Of a stretch of DNA of 64,000 nucleotides, positions 1-8,277 are shown in pieces. Below the pieces are notes generated by a model that worked only from the letters and a program-made list of their open reading frames with translations, was not told where the DNA came from and made no database searches. The translations under genes were made by a program, and so were the position numbers. This DNA comes from Metallosphaera tengchongensis (GTDB lineage Archaea; Thermoproteota; Thermoprotei_A; Sulfolobales; Sulfolobaceae), in the NCBI RefSeq assembly GCF_013343295.1, contig NZ_CP049074.1:539501-603500 (forward strand), written 5' to 3'. How positions within the stretch are numbered: position 1 is the first letter of the stretch; each line of letters begins with the position of its first letter.

Positions 1-228
1 ACTACTAAGCCTCTCCACATGAGTGATGGACCTGTGGACCTTAATTGACCACCTTATTTTGTGTTGTTTCCATTCATCCACTTGCCTTTTAGTCGGGACA
101 CGATAGAAACTGAAGTTAAGTTCTACCGCATTGAAACCCGTGTTCTCTTCATACCAAGATAAGTTCCTACCCTTGTTCCAGCTGTAGGACCATCCGGACG
201 TACCTACATAGATTTCCATGAATTTCAT
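1..228 (-). CDS. DUF72 (YecE-like) family protein, 3' part outside window
   Basis: Seventy-six codons without a stop run from the ATG at 228 (a second ATG lies at 219) off the left edge of the window. The N-terminus reads EIYVGTSGWSY, then WYEENTGFNAVELNFSFYR and a PTKRQVDEW stretch. This is the opening of DUF72 TIM-barrel proteins, whose glycine-rich first strand and 'NAVELNFSFYR' strand are characteristic. The biochemical role of the family is unsettled. Only about a third of the usual 240-260 residues is visible, so integrity cannot be judged. An AT-rich TATA-like stretch lies just upstream (about 244-249). Confidence 0.8.
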   Translation of the reverse strand, partial: MKFMEIYVGTSGWSYSWNKGRNLSWYEENTGFNAVELNFSFYRVPTKRQVDEWKQHKIRWSIKVHRSITHVERLSS

Positions 229-450
229 CTTCTTTACAAGGGTTAAATTCCTCTTGTCTTGAGTTCGTTCTTTTGCAGGGATCTCCTGAGACGTTCCCAC
301 CCTAGCCTTTCATTACCACTTCGCCTTACTTGTGTACCATTTGGTTATGTATGCTATCTAGGAACAGCTGGTAAAGTTGGAATAACTACTTCTTCGTGCC
401 TAAGGTCAACTCGGTGACTAGATCCCCTTGTGGTGGTTAAGGATAGGCTA

Positions 451-478
451 TGACCTCCTCCCCGCCATAAATGCAGGG
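451..478 (-). repeat. IS200/IS605-type end relic
   Basis: The 348-base gap between the DUF72 gene and transcription factor S holds no gene that I can support. It does contain TGACCTCCTCCCCGCC, nearly the same as the string at 964-979 that closes a TnpB relic (TGACGTCCTCCCCGCC). I read it as a solitary, decayed right end of a TnpB element, minus orientation. Confidence 0.45.
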
Positions 479-576
479 TTTCCCATCGTTTATAACTAAC
501 GTATAGCACCAAGGAAATTATTCGTGATGAGGTGTCATACCTTCACACTTTGGGCATGTCTAGGACACTATCCCTA

Positions 577-906
577 TTACTCATACTCCCTCCATACCTT
601 ACCGCAACTTGTGCACTTGTAGAACCTAGTTGGAGGTTCATCTGCAGCCCTGGTCTGTAACATCCAGAAATAGACCTCATCGTTCTTGCAATTTGGACAT
701 ACTACCCCCTTCATTCTTTGCGTCCCTGTTGGCATTTCCGTCTCAATCACAATCATTCTTTCGTGTTCCGAATGCTTTATTTTAGACGAAATCACGTCCG
801 ATTTAACTGCCTCCTCTTCATATCCGCACTTGATGCATCTGTAAACGGACTTACCGTTAACTTTCCTTGGAGTCATCATGGATTTACATTTAGGGCAAAA
901 CTTCAA
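577..906 (-). CDS. tfs: Transcription factor S (TFS, TFIIS/RpoM-like cleavage factor)
   Basis: A 109-residue protein with two zinc ribbons, the usual TFS size. The N-terminal ribbon has CPKC (residues 4-7) and CIKC near 24-27; the C-terminal ribbon has CPNC near 70-73 and CTSC near 98-101. Between the last two cysteine pairs is RAADEPPTRFYKC, which carries the paired acidic residues (DE) that TFIIS-type factors insert into the RNA polymerase active site to stimulate transcript cleavage. That places it in the active anti-arrest class rather than the inhibitory TFS4 class. A T-rich promoter (TATA-like about 935-945) precedes the ATG. It is a single-gene unit between two transposon remnants. Confidence 0.95.
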   Translation of the reverse strand: MKFCPKCKSMMTPRKVNGKSVYRCIKCGYEEEAVKSDVISSKIKHSEHERMIVIETEMPTGTQRMKGVVCPNCKNDEVYFWMLQTRAADEPPTRFYKCTSCGKVWREYE

Positions 907-963
907 GGTGAGTCAATCATACTACGTTGTCATCTTTTTTTAACTTTTTGGATCTTTTGAGGT

Positions 964-1190
964 TGACGTCCTCCCCGCCATGGCGAGGGCTCCCCTCATC
1001 TGTCCGGTTTACATCCCTCATCTGGGGGGATAGTCGAGAGGCTCAGAGAACCCTCCCATACAGGTTCATAACTGCGGTGACGTCCCTGTCCTCATAACCA
1101 CAGTTAACATAACGATAATATACATGGGCCAGGTCTGGGCAAGACTTCTTTAGGTACAAAGTCCTTAGCAATCCAGATCATATAGACATA
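964..1190 (-). pseudogene. TnpB (IS200/IS605) C-terminal relic with right end
   Basis: Read on the minus strand, about 1060-1120 encodes NCGYEDRDVTAVMNLYGRVL, the last zinc-ribbon half and 'RDVxAxMNL' segment of TnpB. It is followed by a stop, then PQMRDV at about 1012-1027, and the palindrome CGCCATGGCG inside TCCTCCCCGCCATGGCGAGG at 970-989. In intact elements the end of tnpB overlaps the guide (omega) RNA scaffold and finishes at such a right-end hairpin. The upstream part of the gene is missing or frameshifted, so it is a fragment only. Confidence 0.7.
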
Positions 1191-1212
1191 ACGGTCTCAC
1201 GGAAACTGTCGA

Positions 1213-1452
1213 CTACGGCTTATCTATGGGTTTATCTAAACTCCTCTTTATCATCTGGACTATCCTTCCACACTCCTCCACCAAGGCGCCCTGGTAACCT
1301 CTCCCCACGTGAAAGTTACTGAAATTTACTTCCATCTTTACCCTGCTCTCCTCGAACTCCTTCAAAGACAGGAAGAGGTGCTCAAGAAGGTTACCCCTAA
1401 AGACGCAGACCTCCCCTGTAGGAAGGAGTATTGCAGTCCTGGTCTGTTTCAA
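1213..1452 (-). CDS. Small protein of unknown function, last gene of the L10e-rpoL operon
   Basis: A 79-residue protein that I do not recognise. It opens MKQTRTAILLPTGEVCVFRG and is predicted soluble, with no cysteine motif or membrane segment. The reason to accept it is its position: its ATG overlaps the rpoL stop codon as ATGA, the same coupling used by the other genes of this operon. Its end lies against a transposon relic. Function unknown; a link to transcription or RNA metabolism is suggested only by the neighbours. Confidence 0.55.
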   Translation of the reverse strand: MKQTRTAILLPTGEVCVFRGNLLEHLFLSLKEFEESRVKMEVNFSNFHVGRGYQGALVEECGRIVQMIKRSLDKPIDKP

Positions 1453-1721
1453 ATCTTCTCCAGGTCCTTAATGAAGGAGTTCCCTAAGCTTATTACGTCC
1501 TCGATTGCCTTGTTAATTGCCTCCTTTGGGGAAATTGAGCCGTCCGTAGAGATCCTTAAGATTATCTCGTCCTTTAATGGGTGCGGTAGAAAGTAAGTAG
1601 CTAACAGCACTCCCTTCACTTGCCTAAGCCTGTTGGCTAGGAGGTTCCCCAGGGTGTGGTCCTCCCCCATGATCCTTAGCTCTAAGTAGTCCTGGGACTC
1701 CTTTTCAACTGCGATTTCCAT
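1449..1721 (-). CDS. rpoL: DNA-directed RNA polymerase subunit L (Rpo11)
   Basis: Ninety residues, normal for archaeal subunit L. It contains the family core GEDHTLGNLLANRLRQVKGV followed by a YFLPHPL..EIILRISTDG strand-turn and a C-terminal helix. With subunit D it forms the alpha-like assembly platform of RNA polymerase. Its start overlaps the end of csl4 by 17 bases, and its stop overlaps the next ORF by ATGA, so it is translationally coupled on both sides. Confidence 0.95.
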   Translation of the reverse strand: MEIAVEKESQDYLELRIMGEDHTLGNLLANRLRQVKGVLLATYFLPHPLKDEIILRISTDGSISPKEAINKAIEDVISLGNSFIKDLEKI

Positions 1722-2289
1722 TTCCCCTCACCGAATAAGGACCGACTTTTCTACTCTCCACATTACCACACAAAGGGCACTTTAAATGTTCATCGTCTAC
1801 TTTAAGCATGGGGGTTCCGCACACTGAGCAGAGGGCGTAAATAACCCCCAGATCCTTCCCCCTTAGACTGAGCTGAAGGGGATAGGTGAAGGATATGGGT
1901 CTAGCCCTAATTACGTCACCTGGTCTGACCAAATCCCTTATGTTCTTGGCGTGCTTGTGGGAGGCTTGGGATACGTGTAGGTAACCCGTAATGGAGGGGC
2001 TTACGAACCTCTCCTCAACTCCGCTCACGGAGATCACGGCGTAATCTTCCTTCAGGTTGGAGACCATGCCGTAAACGTACTTGGTTTTCTTCAACTTGTA
2101 GACGAAGGTCTTCCTTTCAGGTATAACGTTGCTCTTCCTGTTTATCATATCGTAGAACAGCTTACCCACTATTGAAGCCCTCACTTCACCTTGATTTTCG
2201 TAACACCCTTCACCAGGCGTGAACTCCTCTAGAACACCCAGTTGTTCTCCAGGGAGGACTAGTTCTCCTTGCTTTCTCATTTTCACCAC
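1705..2289 (-). CDS. csl4: Exosome complex RNA-binding protein Csl4
   Basis: About 191-194 residues. The order is that of archaeal Csl4: an N-terminal domain beginning LVLPGEQLG, a central S1 RNA-binding barrel ([14 protein letters not shown] to about [15 protein letters not shown]), then a C-terminal zinc ribbon with CSVC and CPLC. It caps the archaeal exosome and helps recruit DnaG and RNA. The GTG at 2289 and the ATG at 2280 are both possible starts; the ATG gives [11 protein letters not shown] and I prefer it. It overlaps dph2 upstream and rpoL downstream. Confidence 0.93.
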   Translation of the reverse strand: MVKMRKQGELVLPGEQLGVLEEFTPGEGCYENQGEVRASIVGKLFYDMINRKSNVIPERKTFVYKLKKTKYVYGMVSNLKEDYAVISVSGVEERFVSPSITGYLHVSQASHKHAKNIRDLVRPGDVIRARPISFTYPLQLSLRGKDLGVIYALCSVCGTPMLKVDDEHLKCPLCGNVESRKVGPYSVRGNGNRS

Positions 2290-3281
2290 GGAAATATATA
2301 TGGTTCAAGCTTATTGGTTATAATCATTTTCGCTTCCCCAGGCGTTAGGACAGGTTTTTCGTATGAGTAGAGGTCATCAGTCGGTAGCCTAGGGCAGGAG
2401 GTAACTACAAATGCGTCTATGTAACTTCTGTCTAGGTTGCGGAGGGAGTCCTTGGTGAGCACCTTACTGGTGACCACGAAGGTCCTCTTCCCCAAGGACC
2501 TAAGCCTCGACTCTAGGGACTTTACCATTAAGGGCCTGTTCTGCCCTACCTTCAGTCCCTGAATTATGACCCACGTGTTTGAGTCCATTGCCTCCATTAT
2601 CTTAGAGTACCTAATCTTCAAGACCTTGAAGACCTGGGGCGAAATGTCCTCAACGGATCCTGTGTAGGGGTCTACCTTGATCACTGGCTTCCCGGTCGCC
2701 AATCCTAGACCCAGGGAGTGAAAGACCCCCCCTGAAACGTTGACGTGGACGTCAGCGTCCACCATAGCCGACTTGTAGTCACACCCCAAGACCTGCCCGT
2801 CGCCCATGAAAGGGGAGGAAGGCTTCCCAACAAGTATCTCAAAACCTTTCCCAGTAAGGAAGTCCCTTATTACTGGGATGAGCTTTCCGTGTTGCACTGT
2901 GGACGTGAGGGCTACCCTCTTTACCTTTAGGTCATTCAGGGAAGCGGCAAGCCTCTCTAGGACTTCCTGACTCAGTTCCAGTTTACTCTCGGCCTTGACG
3001 AACAGGGTTGGGAACTTGGGATAGTACCAAGTATAGGGGGAGTGACCGAAGTGGACTATTAGGTCAACCTTCAGTAGACTTGCCTCATCCTCAGCGATAT
3101 CGCACGCCCCCCAACTGGGCTCCCCAGAGATGATGAACTCCACGTCTGGGACTGACCTTAACCTTTCCACAATTTCGGTCGAAAAGTATCTTAACCCTTC
3201 AGGGAATTGCAGGAGAACTCTCTTGACCTTTCTCCTTATTAGTTCAGACTTTAGGTATTCCTCATCAAAAAAGTAACTCAC
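2283..3281 (-). CDS. dph2: Diphthamide biosynthesis enzyme Dph2
   Basis: A 332-residue member of the archaeal Dph2 family, which is an unusual [4Fe-4S] radical enzyme that transfers the 3-amino-3-carboxypropyl group of S-adenosylmethionine to the diphthamide histidine of EF-2. It starts with a LLQFPEGL strand and keeps the three separated cluster cysteines, one per domain: WGACDIA near residue 58, LGCDYK near 164 and [10 protein letters not shown] near 292. Length is normal. The ATG overlaps the L10e stop codon by four bases. Confidence 0.93.
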   Translation of the reverse strand: MSYFFDEEYLKSELIRRKVKRVLLQFPEGLRYFSTEIVERLRSVPDVEFIISGEPSWGACDIAEDEASLLKVDLIVHFGHSPYTWYYPKFPTLFVKAESKLELSQEVLERLAASLNDLKVKRVALTSTVQHGKLIPVIRDFLTGKGFEILVGKPSSPFMGDGQVLGCDYKSAMVDADVHVNVSGGVFHSLGLGLATGKPVIKVDPYTGSVEDISPQVFKVLKIRYSKIMEAMDSNTWVIIQGLKVGQNRPLMVKSLESRLRSLGKRTFVVTSKVLTKDSLRNLDRSYIDAFVVTSCPRLPTDDLYSYEKPVLTPGEAKMIITNKLEPYIFPW

Positions 3282-3805
3282 TGAGTTTTTTCCTCCTTAA
3301 GAGGAAGTACCACAATCTCGGTATCCAACGGGATCTTGCTCATGGCGACCTTGAAGGCCTTCTTTGCGAAATCGAGGTGCTCCTTCTTGACCCTCACAGC
3401 CATAATCATGTCTCCAAGCTTAGTTATCCTGGCAGCTGTCCCTATGGGCTTACCGAAAGATAGCCTCATCCCGTCCTGAAGCCTGTCCGCTCCCGCGAAA
3501 GCCATCATTTTGTTCTCCCTTATTACGTGATGCGGGTATTTGGTTACGAAAAGGTAGAAGTCGGTCTCGTTCCCTACAAATGAAGTTAGCTGTTTCAGAG
3601 CAATGACCCTAGCAGCTTCCAGAGCGTTATGCCTTATCTGGCCTATCTGCTTTGTGACTAACCTGACCTCAAAGTCGTACTGTTTCTTGTGGTCGCCCAT
3701 GGTGAACTTGGTTATTTTGGGCTGTGGAACGCCCGGGATATACTCCTTTCTGGTATAGGCAGGACCTGAAAAGTGCCTATAGCATCTTCCTGGTCTAAGT
3801 GGCAT
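3278..3805 (-). CDS. rpl10e: Large ribosomal subunit protein L10e (uL16)
   Basis: A 175-residue L10e protein beginning [20 protein letters not shown], with the [10 protein letters not shown] and [16 protein letters not shown] segments of this family. L10e/uL16 sits near the peptidyl-transferase centre and the A site of the 50S subunit. It is the first gene of a five-gene operon. A TATA box (TTAAATA on the minus strand) lies at 3828-3834, about 26 bases before the ATG, so the mRNA is probably leaderless. Confidence 0.96.
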   Translation of the reverse strand: MPLRPGRCYRHFSGPAYTRKEYIPGVPQPKITKFTMGDHKKQYDFEVRLVTKQIGQIRHNALEAARVIALKQLTSFVGNETDFYLFVTKYPHHVIRENKMMAFAGADRLQDGMRLSFGKPIGTAARITKLGDMIMAVRVKKEHLDFAKKAFKVAMSKIPLDTEIVVLPLKEEKTQ

Positions 3806-3827
3806 GGTTTAAAGTAGCCTCGTGTGG

Positions 3828-3834
3828 TATTTAA
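3828..3834 (-). promoter_or_regulatory. TATA box of the L10e-dph2-csl4-rpoL operon
   Basis: TTAAATA is centred about 26 bases before the ATG at 3805, the spacing expected for a leaderless archaeal transcript. The rest of the gap 3835-3998 shows nothing that I can name. Confidence 0.6.
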
Positions 3835-3998
3835 CTCTATGGTTTGTCGACTCTCTGGTGGAAGGGGTAACCTTACCCCTAGATGAGCTAGTCCATCTCG
3901 TCTGTGGGACAGTGTTCTAGATAACTGTCACGGAAACCAGGGTAAGTGAAGGGTCTAAGCTGAACCCTGAGGTAAACGTTACCCTGTGACTATCTTCC

Positions 3999-4766
3999 TT
4001 AAGCTTTCACGTATTTACCTAGGGACTTTTGTTCCTTTTCCACCTTATCCCAGAGGGCGTCGTAATTATCTTCAAGGAAAGCGTAAAGCTTGGCTATCCT
4101 CGCCATCACTTCAGCTTCGCTAAGGGAGTGTATCCTCAGCCCTACCCTTCCGACTGCACCACCCCTCACCATAACCCAGTGGGCGAAGACTTCCAGAGGA
4201 TACTTCGAGAAGACCTCTTCCTTGGGGACTTTCCTACCGTATAGCCAGTATATCTCCCTCACGAAGTTGGAAGAGATATTCCTGAACATCCTGGGTTCCC
4301 ACTCCTGAAGGATCCTCTCCCCTTCCTTGGAGAGGACATTCTTCAGGTATTGATAGCCTTCCTCTTCTCCTCCTGTCAAGGCCAGACCGGTCACAGCAAT
4401 GACGAAGTCCTTTTGGGCAAGGAAGGAGTCAAAGTCCCTGTTCACGAAGAGCCAAGCGGTAGCTGCAAAGGAGTCCACTATTCCTTCCATTAATTTCCCA
4501 ATGAGCTCCTCCTTGTTGAAATGCCTTTCCACGCCATTGCCGTGGAGTATATCCTCGAACTCCTGAAAGTCCACTTTACCTGCGTAAACTAGCTTCCCGT
4601 CTATGAAGACTGATGGAGTTGAGATGACGCCCCTCTCCAACGCGAGGAAGGGGTACCTCTCCGTGTCTATGATCTTGACTTTTCCAAGCAGACCCCTCTG
4701 ATCTAGGTACTCCATGAGTAGGTTGCACTCGGTACAGTTCCTATGGGTAAATATCTCCACTTCCAT
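3999..4766 (-). CDS. Thioredoxin/glutaredoxin-like protein with C-terminal helical domain
   Basis: A 255-residue protein. Residues 1-80 are a thioredoxin fold: strand EVEIFTHRN, a redox pair CTEC at about 11-14, then ISTPSVFIDGKLVYAG with the cis-proline (TP) opposite the active site. The remaining 170 residues are helical, rich in aromatic and charged residues, and not recognised. It begins one base after the stop codon of the XPD gene and ends the operon. A thiol-disulfide role is likely, but the partner is unknown. Confidence 0.7.
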   Translation of the reverse strand: MEVEIFTHRNCTECNLLMEYLDQRGLLGKVKIIDTERYPFLALERGVISTPSVFIDGKLVYAGKVDFQEFEDILHGNGVERHFNKEELIGKLMEGIVDSFAATAWLFVNRDFDSFLAQKDFVIAVTGLALTGGEEEGYQYLKNVLSKEGERILQEWEPRMFRNISSNFVREIYWLYGRKVPKEEVFSKYPLEVFAHWVMVRGGAVGRVGLRIHSLSEAEVMARIAKLYAFLEDNYDALWDKVEKEQKSLGKYVKA

Positions 4767-6389
4767 TTATAGTCTTGTTTTCTTAGGGTTGAAGCAATTT
4801 ATCTTTAACTTCCACCACGGGGTATCGAACCTCTTGTCCAGCAGCCAGACCGTTGCGTGGTCCTCCCTGCTCCTTATAGACCTTCCTATAGCCTGTTTTA
4901 CCGCTACGAGCGCCGGGATCTCCATGAGGACGTCTCTAAGGCTCTGTTTCGTGAGCTTAAAGATCTCCTCACTCCTGAGCCTCAAGTAATCATCAAAGGA
5001 GGGATATGGGATCCCGCAAATGGCCACGTCGCCGATCACACTCCTTCCGTCTATCGTGAGCTCCACACCTTCCGTCAGTTTCCCTCTGGCTACCCCTGCG
5101 ATGATGGTCTTTCCACCCCTTACCCTCTCCGTTACTTCTTCTAAGTTTGTACTAATCCCCTCGACGAACTTGCTCACCTTAACGTGCTTCATGACCTCCT
5201 CCATGATCTTGTAGCTTGGGAATATGGCTAGCACGTTCTTTGGGGAAGAGTAGTATATCCTCAATAGGTAACTCGCGTACTTCTTCCACATCTCCTGTCC
5301 CCTGGAGGAGTAGGAGGAGGTCACGTCTAGGGCCAGAACACAGTCGTATGTCCCGGTCACCCTGCTCTTGGTCTCCTTCTCCACGTCGATGTATAAGATT
5401 TCCCTAGAGATGCCTAGGACTTTAGATAGGTAGTCCTTGGGTTGCATAGTCCCAGACATGATTATAACTGGAATATTCTCGTTCAACACTGACACGTACT
5501 GCGTTGGGGTGACGGGCTTCCTGATTAAGCCCCCCTTGTAGGAGAACACAGGGTCTTCGTTCCCTAAGTAGAACTTAATGACTGAGCCTAAGTGAAGTCG
5601 CTTAATGGACTTGTTTAGTATCATCTCCCTCCTTCTCTCCTCGTATTCCTCCTTTAGGAGCTTAAGCTCCTCGTCCGTAGGCCTTGGAAAGTCCTTGACC
5701 AAGACGTACTTCTCTTCATCTAGGACGACCTTCCTAAGTCCTTCCTTAAGCCTGAACAGGATCTCCTTGGTAGCTTCGTTCTTAGCCTGTCTAACAGCAA
5801 GCTCGATGGTCTGCTCGGTAAGCCTCCTCTCCTCGATCTCGTTTAAGTTGTCCAGGTTATGCGCTTCGTCCACAACGATGACGTAGGACTCGAGGTCTAT
5901 ACCAAGGGATTCCCTCATCCACGGGATGAACAAGTAGGGGTACGTCAACGCGACCACATCTGCCTTTGGCATCTCCTCCATTAGGGTGAAGTAGGGACAG
6001 AACCCATCCAGTTTACCTCTCTCTTTTAAGTCTCTTAGGACTGAAAACGGTGGCCCTCTAGCCTGCACTAGCCCAGGGGAGGAGGTCATGCATAGGGAAC
6101 ACTTCACGTCCTCTGGGTCTACCCCTTCCTCGGTATAGAGACATGCCTTGGACTTCCCCACGATGAAGGAGAAAGTCTTGCCTAATCTCACTGCTTCCCT
6201 GTAAATGGGGTAAAACTCGTTAAGAGTCCTAACTGCGAAAAGAACCTTATCCCTCACTTCTAGGGCTGAGACCAACGAAAAAAGCGTTTTTCCGCTCCCT
6301 GTAGGCGACTGTAAGGCCACTAACTGGCCTTCATTCAGGGCCTTAACTACCTTATCCTTTAGCGAGTGTTGCCAGTCCCTTAGCTCCAA
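4767..6389 (-). CDS. xpd: XPD/Rad3-family Fe-S helicase
   Basis: A 540-residue superfamily 2 DNA helicase. Walker A is SPTGSGKT at residues 28-35, and the DEAH box lies at 174-177. Between them are the four cysteines of the [4Fe-4S] domain at about 83, 97, 100 and 131; that spacing (13, 2 and 30 residues) matches known archaeal XPD. Motif VI reads QAIGRSIRSREDHA near the C-terminus. Archaeal XPD unwinds DNA 5' to 3'; its role in archaeal repair is still argued. The gene overlaps a small upstream ORF by 10 bases and abuts the thioredoxin-like gene. Confidence 0.95.
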   Translation of the reverse strand: MELRDWQHSLKDKVVKALNEGQLVALQSPTGSGKTLFSLVSALEVRDKVLFAVRTLNEFYPIYREAVRLGKTFSFIVGKSKACLYTEEGVDPEDVKCSLCMTSSPGLVQARGPPFSVLRDLKERGKLDGFCPYFTLMEEMPKADVVALTYPYLFIPWMRESLGIDLESYVIVVDEAHNLDNLNEIEERRLTEQTIELAVRQAKNEATKEILFRLKEGLRKVVLDEEKYVLVKDFPRPTDEELKLLKEEYEERRREMILNKSIKRLHLGSVIKFYLGNEDPVFSYKGGLIRKPVTPTQYVSVLNENIPVIIMSGTMQPKDYLSKVLGISREILYIDVEKETKSRVTGTYDCVLALDVTSSYSSRGQEMWKKYASYLLRIYYSSPKNVLAIFPSYKIMEEVMKHVKVSKFVEGISTNLEEVTERVRGGKTIIAGVARGKLTEGVELTIDGRSVIGDVAICGIPYPSFDDYLRLRSEEIFKLTKQSLRDVLMEIPALVAVKQAIGRSIRSREDHATVWLLDKRFDTPWWKLKINCFNPKKTRL

Positions 6390-6676
6390 TCCTGAGTCCT
6401 TGAGATAACTTCGTCTAACATTATATATCTTATGAAGGACTTCTCACCCAACCTCGCAACGTCGCTAGCTTTTCCTCTGACTTTGATGGTCAACATGAAA
6501 CTGAAGACGTTCTCGATCTTCACTTGGGAGATTTCCTTTAAAACGTCATCTGATGGGGAGGTATCCAGGACAAGTATAGCCTTTATCTCAGTACTTGGAG
6601 AGCTCTGGGCTATCTCTACTATCCTGTAATCAACCTTGGTTCTGAGGGCTTCATTATAACTTATCATTTCACGCAC
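6380..6676 (-). CDS. Conserved small protein upstream of xpd, function unknown
   Basis: Ninety-eight residues, starting MREMISYNEALRTKVDYRIV and alternating strands and helices (IKAILVLDTSPSDDVLKEI, FMLTIKVRGKASDVARLGEK), which suggests a compact alpha/beta fold of ferredoxin-like size. No catalytic motif is visible. It overlaps xpd by ten bases and is the first gene of that operon, so co-expression with the helicase is nearly certain. The first ATG is followed by another two codons later (MREM), so the start is uncertain by a few residues. Confidence 0.6.
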   Translation of the reverse strand: MREMISYNEALRTKVDYRIVEIAQSSPSTEIKAILVLDTSPSDDVLKEISQVKIENVFSFMLTIKVRGKASDVARLGEKSFIRYIMLDEVISRTQDWS

Positions 6677-6818
6677 CTTAATGTAGTATAGCGTTTTAAC
6701 ATTATAAAATAATCTGTTAAGGACTTAACGGAATAGTGACCATATAAGTGAATTATTAAGTTAATAATAATCAGGGATCTGTGCTAATTTTATTTAGATA
6801 TAGAACAATCATGTTCAC

Positions 6819-7148
6819 GTGATAATTAAGAGGCCTGAGATGAAGGTAGGGGAGAAGAGAAAAGTGGTGGATGAAGGTAAGGAGATTCTGTTGATATTCC
6901 TCGGGGGGTCTAGATACCTAGCTTTTGATAACAAATGTCCTCATCTGGGGTGTGACCTGAGCAAATACGGAGTTTTGATAAGGGAAGAGTTGGTATGTCA
7001 GTGTCACTTCAGTCACTTTTCCGTAATAGACGGGAGACCATTAAAGGGTGCGTCTAAGAGGGCAATAAGGGTTTACGATGTCAGGGTCGAAGGTGAGGAT
7101 CTAGTCCTCACCCCAAGGGAGGGGGTAAGCGACCGTCAGCATAAATGA
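6819..7148 (+). CDS. Small soluble Rieske-type [2Fe-2S] protein
   Basis: A 109-residue protein starting at GTG. The Rieske ligands are present: C40-P-H42 and C60-Q-C62-H63, giving CxH and CxxH. C45 and C62 fall where the bc1-type Rieske proteins place their disulfide, which ordinary dioxygenase-type ferredoxins lack. There is no membrane anchor or signal peptide. The spacing of a TATA-like TTTATTTAG (about 6787-6795) to the GTG supports a leaderless start; the ATG at 6811 runs straight into a stop. The electron partner is unknown, and the gene stands alone. Confidence 0.88.
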   Translation: MIIKRPEMKVGEKRKVVDEGKEILLIFLGGSRYLAFDNKCPHLGCDLSKYGVLIREELVCQCHFSHFSVIDGRPLKGASKRAIRVYDVRVEGEDLVLTPREGVSDRQHK

Positions 7149-7324
7149 GCGCATGGGGTCTATCCTGTCTTCTTAGACGTATTAAGTGACGTGTAGGATA
7201 GGGATCCTTGTTTGGGGTCATTGGTTAGGTTTACTTCTGACATCCAGCTCTGTGAGGGTTTTTGTAGAGGTTCCGTGTGTCACTCCCCTTTCTTCAGGTT
7301 ACTACTCGTTAACTTCCTCTGTCC

Positions 7325-7405
7325 TTAGCTATTAGGTAGTCTTAAGACGGTAAGGACGCTCTCCTCTGACGTTACTAAAGAGGTGGTCTCAATCCTCATC
7401 TTCAT
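7325..7405 (-). pseudogene. Possible decayed start of a DUF54-type RNA-binding protein
   Basis: The gap 7149-7490 has no intact gene. On its minus strand a 26-codon reading frame begins MKMRIETTSLVTSEESVLTVL and then stops. This resembles the opening of the small archaeal RNA-binding proteins of the DUF54 family (typically 'VxxxVxPTEDEEKVxxAL'). Further downstream short frames (NLKK, SEVNLTNDP) recall later parts of the same family but are broken by stops and shifts. Weak, recorded as a relic only. Confidence 0.25.
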
Positions 7406-7532
7406 GGAGTTCGCCAGAGATGGGTAGTCATTAAAGGAGGTTTTAAGTAGCCTTTTACTTGCCCTAGAAGACCAGACTGGCTACCTGGAAGTGAATAACA
7501 GATATAAACTTGTTAATAAACTTGGTACCATC

Positions 7533-8156
7533 TTGAGACCTCTAATAGTAGCGTCACTCCCTATCTTGAGGAGGGAAGACCTAAAGAAAGTCCAGGACGT
7601 CGATGCCGATTTTGTAGAGCTACGTCTGGACTACCTAAGGGAAAGGGTGGAACCAACGGAGTTGGCATACCTCAAAGGGAAAGTCATAGTGACCTTGAGG
7701 GACAGGAATGAGGGGGGCGTGGGGAATATTGATCACGACGAGAAGGAGGCGTTCCTCAAGAAGCTCTTTGACCTCGGCGTGATGTATGATGTGGAGGAGT
7801 CCTTCCTGAGGAAGAGGAAAGTTCCTTACGAAGGACAAGTAGTCTCAGCTCATTATTTCTCCAGGTTGCCTGATAAAGAGGAGGTGGACCAGATCTTCTC
7901 AAGGTTTAAGCAAGCATATACGGTCAAGGTAGCCGTCTCTAATCTTCCCGGATACAGGGAAACTTTAGCATATATTTCTGAAAAACCTAACGCGACCTTT
8001 ATGCCCATGAACGTTAAACCTATGGAAAGGCTCGCCTTCGCCCTCCTGGGCTCTAAGTTACTGTACACCTACGTTGAAGCCCCCACTGCTCAAGGTCAGA
8101 TGAACTACAAGGAGGCTAAGAGGCTCCTGGACTTCTTGTTTGAAAATGGTAAATGA
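7533..8156 (+). CDS. aroD: 3-Dehydroquinate dehydratase, type I
   Basis: Converts 3-dehydroquinate to 3-dehydroshikimate through a Schiff base. Type I features are visible: an ELRLDYL strand, VTLRDRNEGG, the general base histidine in SAHYF, and the Schiff-base lysine in TVKVAVS. A longer frame can be opened from a GTG at 7491, but I choose the TTG at 7533, giving MRPLIVASLP. That is where the family normally begins, and a TATA-like ATATAAACT (7501-7509) lies about 27 bases before it. It is convergent to the rest of the aro genes and transcribed alone. Confidence 0.93.
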   Translation: MRPLIVASLPILRREDLKKVQDVDADFVELRLDYLRERVEPTELAYLKGKVIVTLRDRNEGGVGNIDHDEKEAFLKKLFDLGVMYDVEESFLRKRKVPYEGQVVSAHYFSRLPDKEEVDQIFSRFKQAYTVKVAVSNLPGYRETLAYISEKPNATFMPMNVKPMERLAFALLGSKLLYTYVEAPTAQGQMNYKEAKRLLDFLFENGK

Positions 8157-8277
8157 GGTTGAACTTCGCAGGGTTTCATAGTGCTTTGTGTAATCCATGG
8201 CCATCGGGCTTCACTGGGTTCGAGGAACTACTCCCTTTCACCACATTAGCGTAACCGCAAAACCCTCCTGGTGGACT

